Below are positions 62,194 through 64,000 of a stretch of DNA of 64,000 nucleotides, in pieces. The stretch's first letter is position 1. Every line of letters begins with the position of its first letter. The position numbers and the translations under genes were made by a program. The stretch covers positions 1 to 64,000 of the forward strand of contig NZ_FUYP01000010.1 of assembly GCF_900168005.1 (NCBI RefSeq), given 5' to 3'. The stretch comes from Sphingopyxis flava. Lineage in GTDB: Bacteria; Pseudomonadota; Alphaproteobacteria; Sphingomonadales; Sphingomonadaceae. The notes below the pieces were generated by a model. That model made no database searches. It saw only the letters and a program-made list of their open reading frames with translations, and was not told the origin of the DNA.

Positions 62194-63775
62194 ACTTCAT
62201 GCCGGGAAAGCGCTTTCCAGCGTGCACCTCAACCTCGTCGCCGGCCCTGAGCGGAATCACCGCACGGCCGAACCAGACGTAGCGCGCGCTGGGCTGCGTC
62301 AGATCATTGTCGTAGCGCGCCGCAGCGAGCGCCTTGTCATAGCCCATCCATCCAAGCGTTGCGGGCAGGATCTGGCTTGCCGAATGTCCCTTGCGCGGCG
62401 CCTGGGCATAGGCCTCGGCAAAACGCGCGGGCAGAAACGCAAGCAGCGGCACGCGAAATTCGTCGGCCACGGGCTCGCGGCTGCAGTGCGGCAAGGCGCC
62501 AGGCGTCAGATTCTGCCCGTGGTCCGACGTATAGACAATGGCAACGTCCCGGCGGTCGACCCCTGCGAGCAAGCGCGCGAAGAAGCGCCGCTTCGACCAG
62601 GCGAGCGCGGTCGCATATTGCCGAGCGGCGGGCGCGTCGGCGGGAATTGTCCCGAGCGGATAATGGTCGCGGTACTGGAAATGTACCCCGCGCAGCACCG
62701 CATAGCTGAACGTTCGCCCCGGGCGCTTGATCTCGGCGTTCAGCCGATCGGCAATCTGAAGGTCGGTGTCGATCCCCCCTTTCATCGAGAGGACGGTGTC
62801 AATCAGGGCGCGTTCGGGCGGGAGAAGCAGATTTTGCGGTGCCCCGCTCGTCTGCCCGTCGATCAGCAGCGTGCGGTAGCCCGCCGCGCGCGCATAGCCC
62901 CAGATAGAGGGCGTGCGCCGCAAATCGGTTTGGGGGCCGGCGCGGCGCACATCGACGCCCGATCGCAGCGCGACATGGGCCGGGGCGGAGCAATTGGCCA
63001 TGGAAGCTGCCACCCCGAAATCGAGGTGCGGAATATCGGCGATAAGCGGCGCGATGATGCGCTCGAACGGCGCCTGCGCAACGCTCTCGTCGACCACCCA
63101 GACGATATGGCGCGGCGCGAGCGCAGCTCCCTCGCGCGTCGGCCTGAGCGCCGGCGCGGCGCGCGGCGGCGGCGCTTCGGCCGTCACAACCTCCCAGCCA
63201 AGGCCGTAAAGATTGCGCTCGGCGCTTTCGGGCCAGAGGCCAAGAAGGCGCGCTGCAAGACTGGGGGCGATGAGCAGGATCAGGAGCGGCGGCAGCGCGC
63301 GCGGCCAGGCCGGGAGCCATCCGCTCTGCCGCGCGAGCACCCGCGCGGCAGCAAGCAGAGCCAGCGCCAGTGCCGTCTGCACGACGGCAAAAAGCAGCGG
63401 CGCACCGAATTCGCCTGCAGCAGCCCCTGCCTGCCGCGCTTCGGCCAGCATCCAGCCGAGCGTCGCGGCGTCGAGCGGCGCGCCGACCACCTGCCCGTAG
63501 CCGAGGTTGACGAGGATCGATGCGCCGGCGAGCGCGAGGAGCGCGGCACACCAGCGACGGGGCAAGAGGCAGATAAGGGCGAGCAGCACCGCGGCTTGCA
63601 CAGCAAGAAATGCGAAGGCCGCCGCGGCGCTTGCCGGATCGCCGGCGGCGAAACGGTAAAGCACCGAGTGGACGAGCTGAAAGCGGTTGGCGAGCGCAAA
63701 GCCGGCTGCAAAGAGCAGCACAGCCGCCGCCATTTTCACCCCGCCGCCGCGCGTCCTGCGGCGGGCCTCGCTCAT
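62192..63775 (-). CDS. sulfatase-fold membrane protein (phosphoethanolamine-transferase-like)
   Basis: 527 residues from ATG 63775 (an ATG 15 bp upstream also exists). Five membrane helices fill residues 15-180, and a periplasmic alkaline-phosphatase/sulfatase domain follows. The metal-site segments are W-V-V-D-E-S-V (about 228), N-C-S-A-P-A-H near 260 and Y-T-S-D-H-G-Q-N-L near 430. The layout is that of EptA-type transferases that decorate lipid A or other envelope lipids. The substrate is inferred. Confidence 0.82.
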   Translation of the reverse strand: MSEARRRTRGGGVKMAAAVLLFAAGFALANRFQLVHSVLYRFAAGDPASAAAAFAFLAVQAAVLLALICLLPRRWCAALLALAGASILVNLGYGQVVGAPLDAATLGWMLAEARQAGAAAGEFGAPLLFAVVQTALALALLAAARVLARQSGWLPAWPRALPPLLILLIAPSLAARLLGLWPESAERNLYGLGWEVVTAEAPPPRAAPALRPTREGAALAPRHIVWVVDESVAQAPFERIIAPLIADIPHLDFGVAASMANCSAPAHVALRSGVDVRRAGPQTDLRRTPSIWGYARAAGYRTLLIDGQTSGAPQNLLLPPERALIDTVLSMKGGIDTDLQIADRLNAEIKRPGRTFSYAVLRGVHFQYRDHYPLGTIPADAPAARQYATALAWSKRRFFARLLAGVDRRDVAIVYTSDHGQNLTPGALPHCSREPVADEFRVPLLAFLPARFAEAYAQAPRKGHSASQILPATLGWMGYDKALAAARYDNDLTQPSARYVWFGRAVIPLRAGDEVEVHAGKRFPGMK

Positions 63776-63861
63776 CCCCGCGTCCCTCATCGCCGACAGT
63801 CATAACGGGCAAGCGTTGAAAAAGCACGAAGCGATCGCAAGCAGCCGCGTTCGTGCCAAAG

Positions 63862-63891
63862 GAAATGGCCCGCCCCAGGGGAGGACGGGCC
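63862..63891 (-). terminator. terminator after the gene at the right edge
   Basis: On the minus strand GGCCCG pairs with CGGGCC around a CC/GG-rich centre, followed by ATTTCCTTT. It lies about 60 bp behind the stop of the partial gene at 63954. Confidence 0.65.
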
Positions 63892-63953
63892 AGTTTCAGT
63901 GCCGGAGCGCCGGATTGCGGCTCCAGCCCTCTGATTATCTCGTCAAACTCTCG

Positions 63954-64000
63954 TCAGCCCTCTTCCTCGAAGAGATCGGCAGCGTTCGCAGCGCTTGCCG
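63954..64000 (-). CDS. C-terminal end of an unidentified protein (partial)
   Basis: Minus-strand frame with TGA at 63954-63956. The final residues are Ala/Asn-rich and then D-L-F-E-E-E-G, an acidic tail. The start is outside the window. Only about 15 residues are visible, so no family can be assigned. A terminator follows at 63862-63891, supporting this as the end of a transcript. Confidence 0.5.
   Translation of the reverse strand, partial: ASAANAADLFEEEG

Noticed and set aside
1-64000. tRNA, rRNA or CRISPR arrays
   Set aside because: Scanned by eye for T-loop GGTTCGA-type boxes and for regularly spaced repeats; none was found. A dedicated search could still find a divergent tRNA.

Overview
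The window is chromosomal DNA of a high-GC alphaproteobacterium. The gene set and protein sequences fit the order Sphingomonadales, most likely Sphingopyxis or a close relative. Evidence for this is the short HisG, the K+-insensitive H+-pyrophosphatase, CarD, the AstA/AstB arginine pathway, and protein sequences that read like sphingomonad orthologues throughout. Genes are dense on both strands, with many 4-bp start/stop overlaps. No tRNA, rRNA, CRISPR array, prophage or intact insertion sequence was seen.

Positions 1-16.6 kb are housekeeping: a mannose-6-phosphate isomerase, a retropepsin-like protease, the Fe-S protein YgfZ, dihydroorotase, RarD, a Crp-type regulator, a DUF1254 protein, a thiS-VOC-thiG thiamine cluster, aroQ, accB-accC and two L,D-transpeptidase-type proteins. 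Positions 16.8-23.3 kb hold an ArsC-like reductase, recF, a small sigma-54-type promoter driving a 42-residue peptide and a PspC protein, and a TetR/carotenoid-oxygenase divergon.

Positions 23.3-35.6 kb contain the ribosomal-protein genes secE-nusG, rplK-rplA and rplJ-rplL, all on the minus strand but broken up. A thioesterase gene sits between nusG and rplK. About 8 kb separates rplA from rplJ. That 8 kb carries a PgaC-like glycosyltransferase with a beta-barrel partner, a PadR regulator followed by a decayed DUF2218 gene, phhB, a zincin, ccmA-ccmB without the rest of the ccm operon, an ArsR/SdpI-like pair behind a long palindrome, an unknown AT-richer gene, and a 257-nt relic of a group II intron that keeps both ends and domain V but has lost its reverse transcriptase. 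The relic sits directly behind the rplA terminator, as expected for group IIC introns.

Positions 35.9-54.3 kb hold a tandem PilZ protein, a SugE/Gdx exporter with a possible guanidine-II-type hairpin, glcB, a diguanylate cyclase, a ClC channel, a wrecked cation-efflux gene, a translationally coupled M20 hydrolase-astA-astB arginine catabolism unit, hrcA-grpE behind an RpoH-type promoter, def, a decayed lipoprotein gene, recR, fmt-truA, carD and a short-chain dehydrogenase. Positions 54.3-64 kb hold hppA, the hisG-hisD-nusB-thiL operon, a DUF2332 protein, small proteins and a sulfatase-fold membrane protein.

The most unusual items are the group II intron relic and its site, the sigma-54 mini-psp unit, the 55-bp operator in front of the ArsR/SdpI-like pair, three multi-lesion pseudogenes, and the VOC gene lodged inside thiS-thiG.
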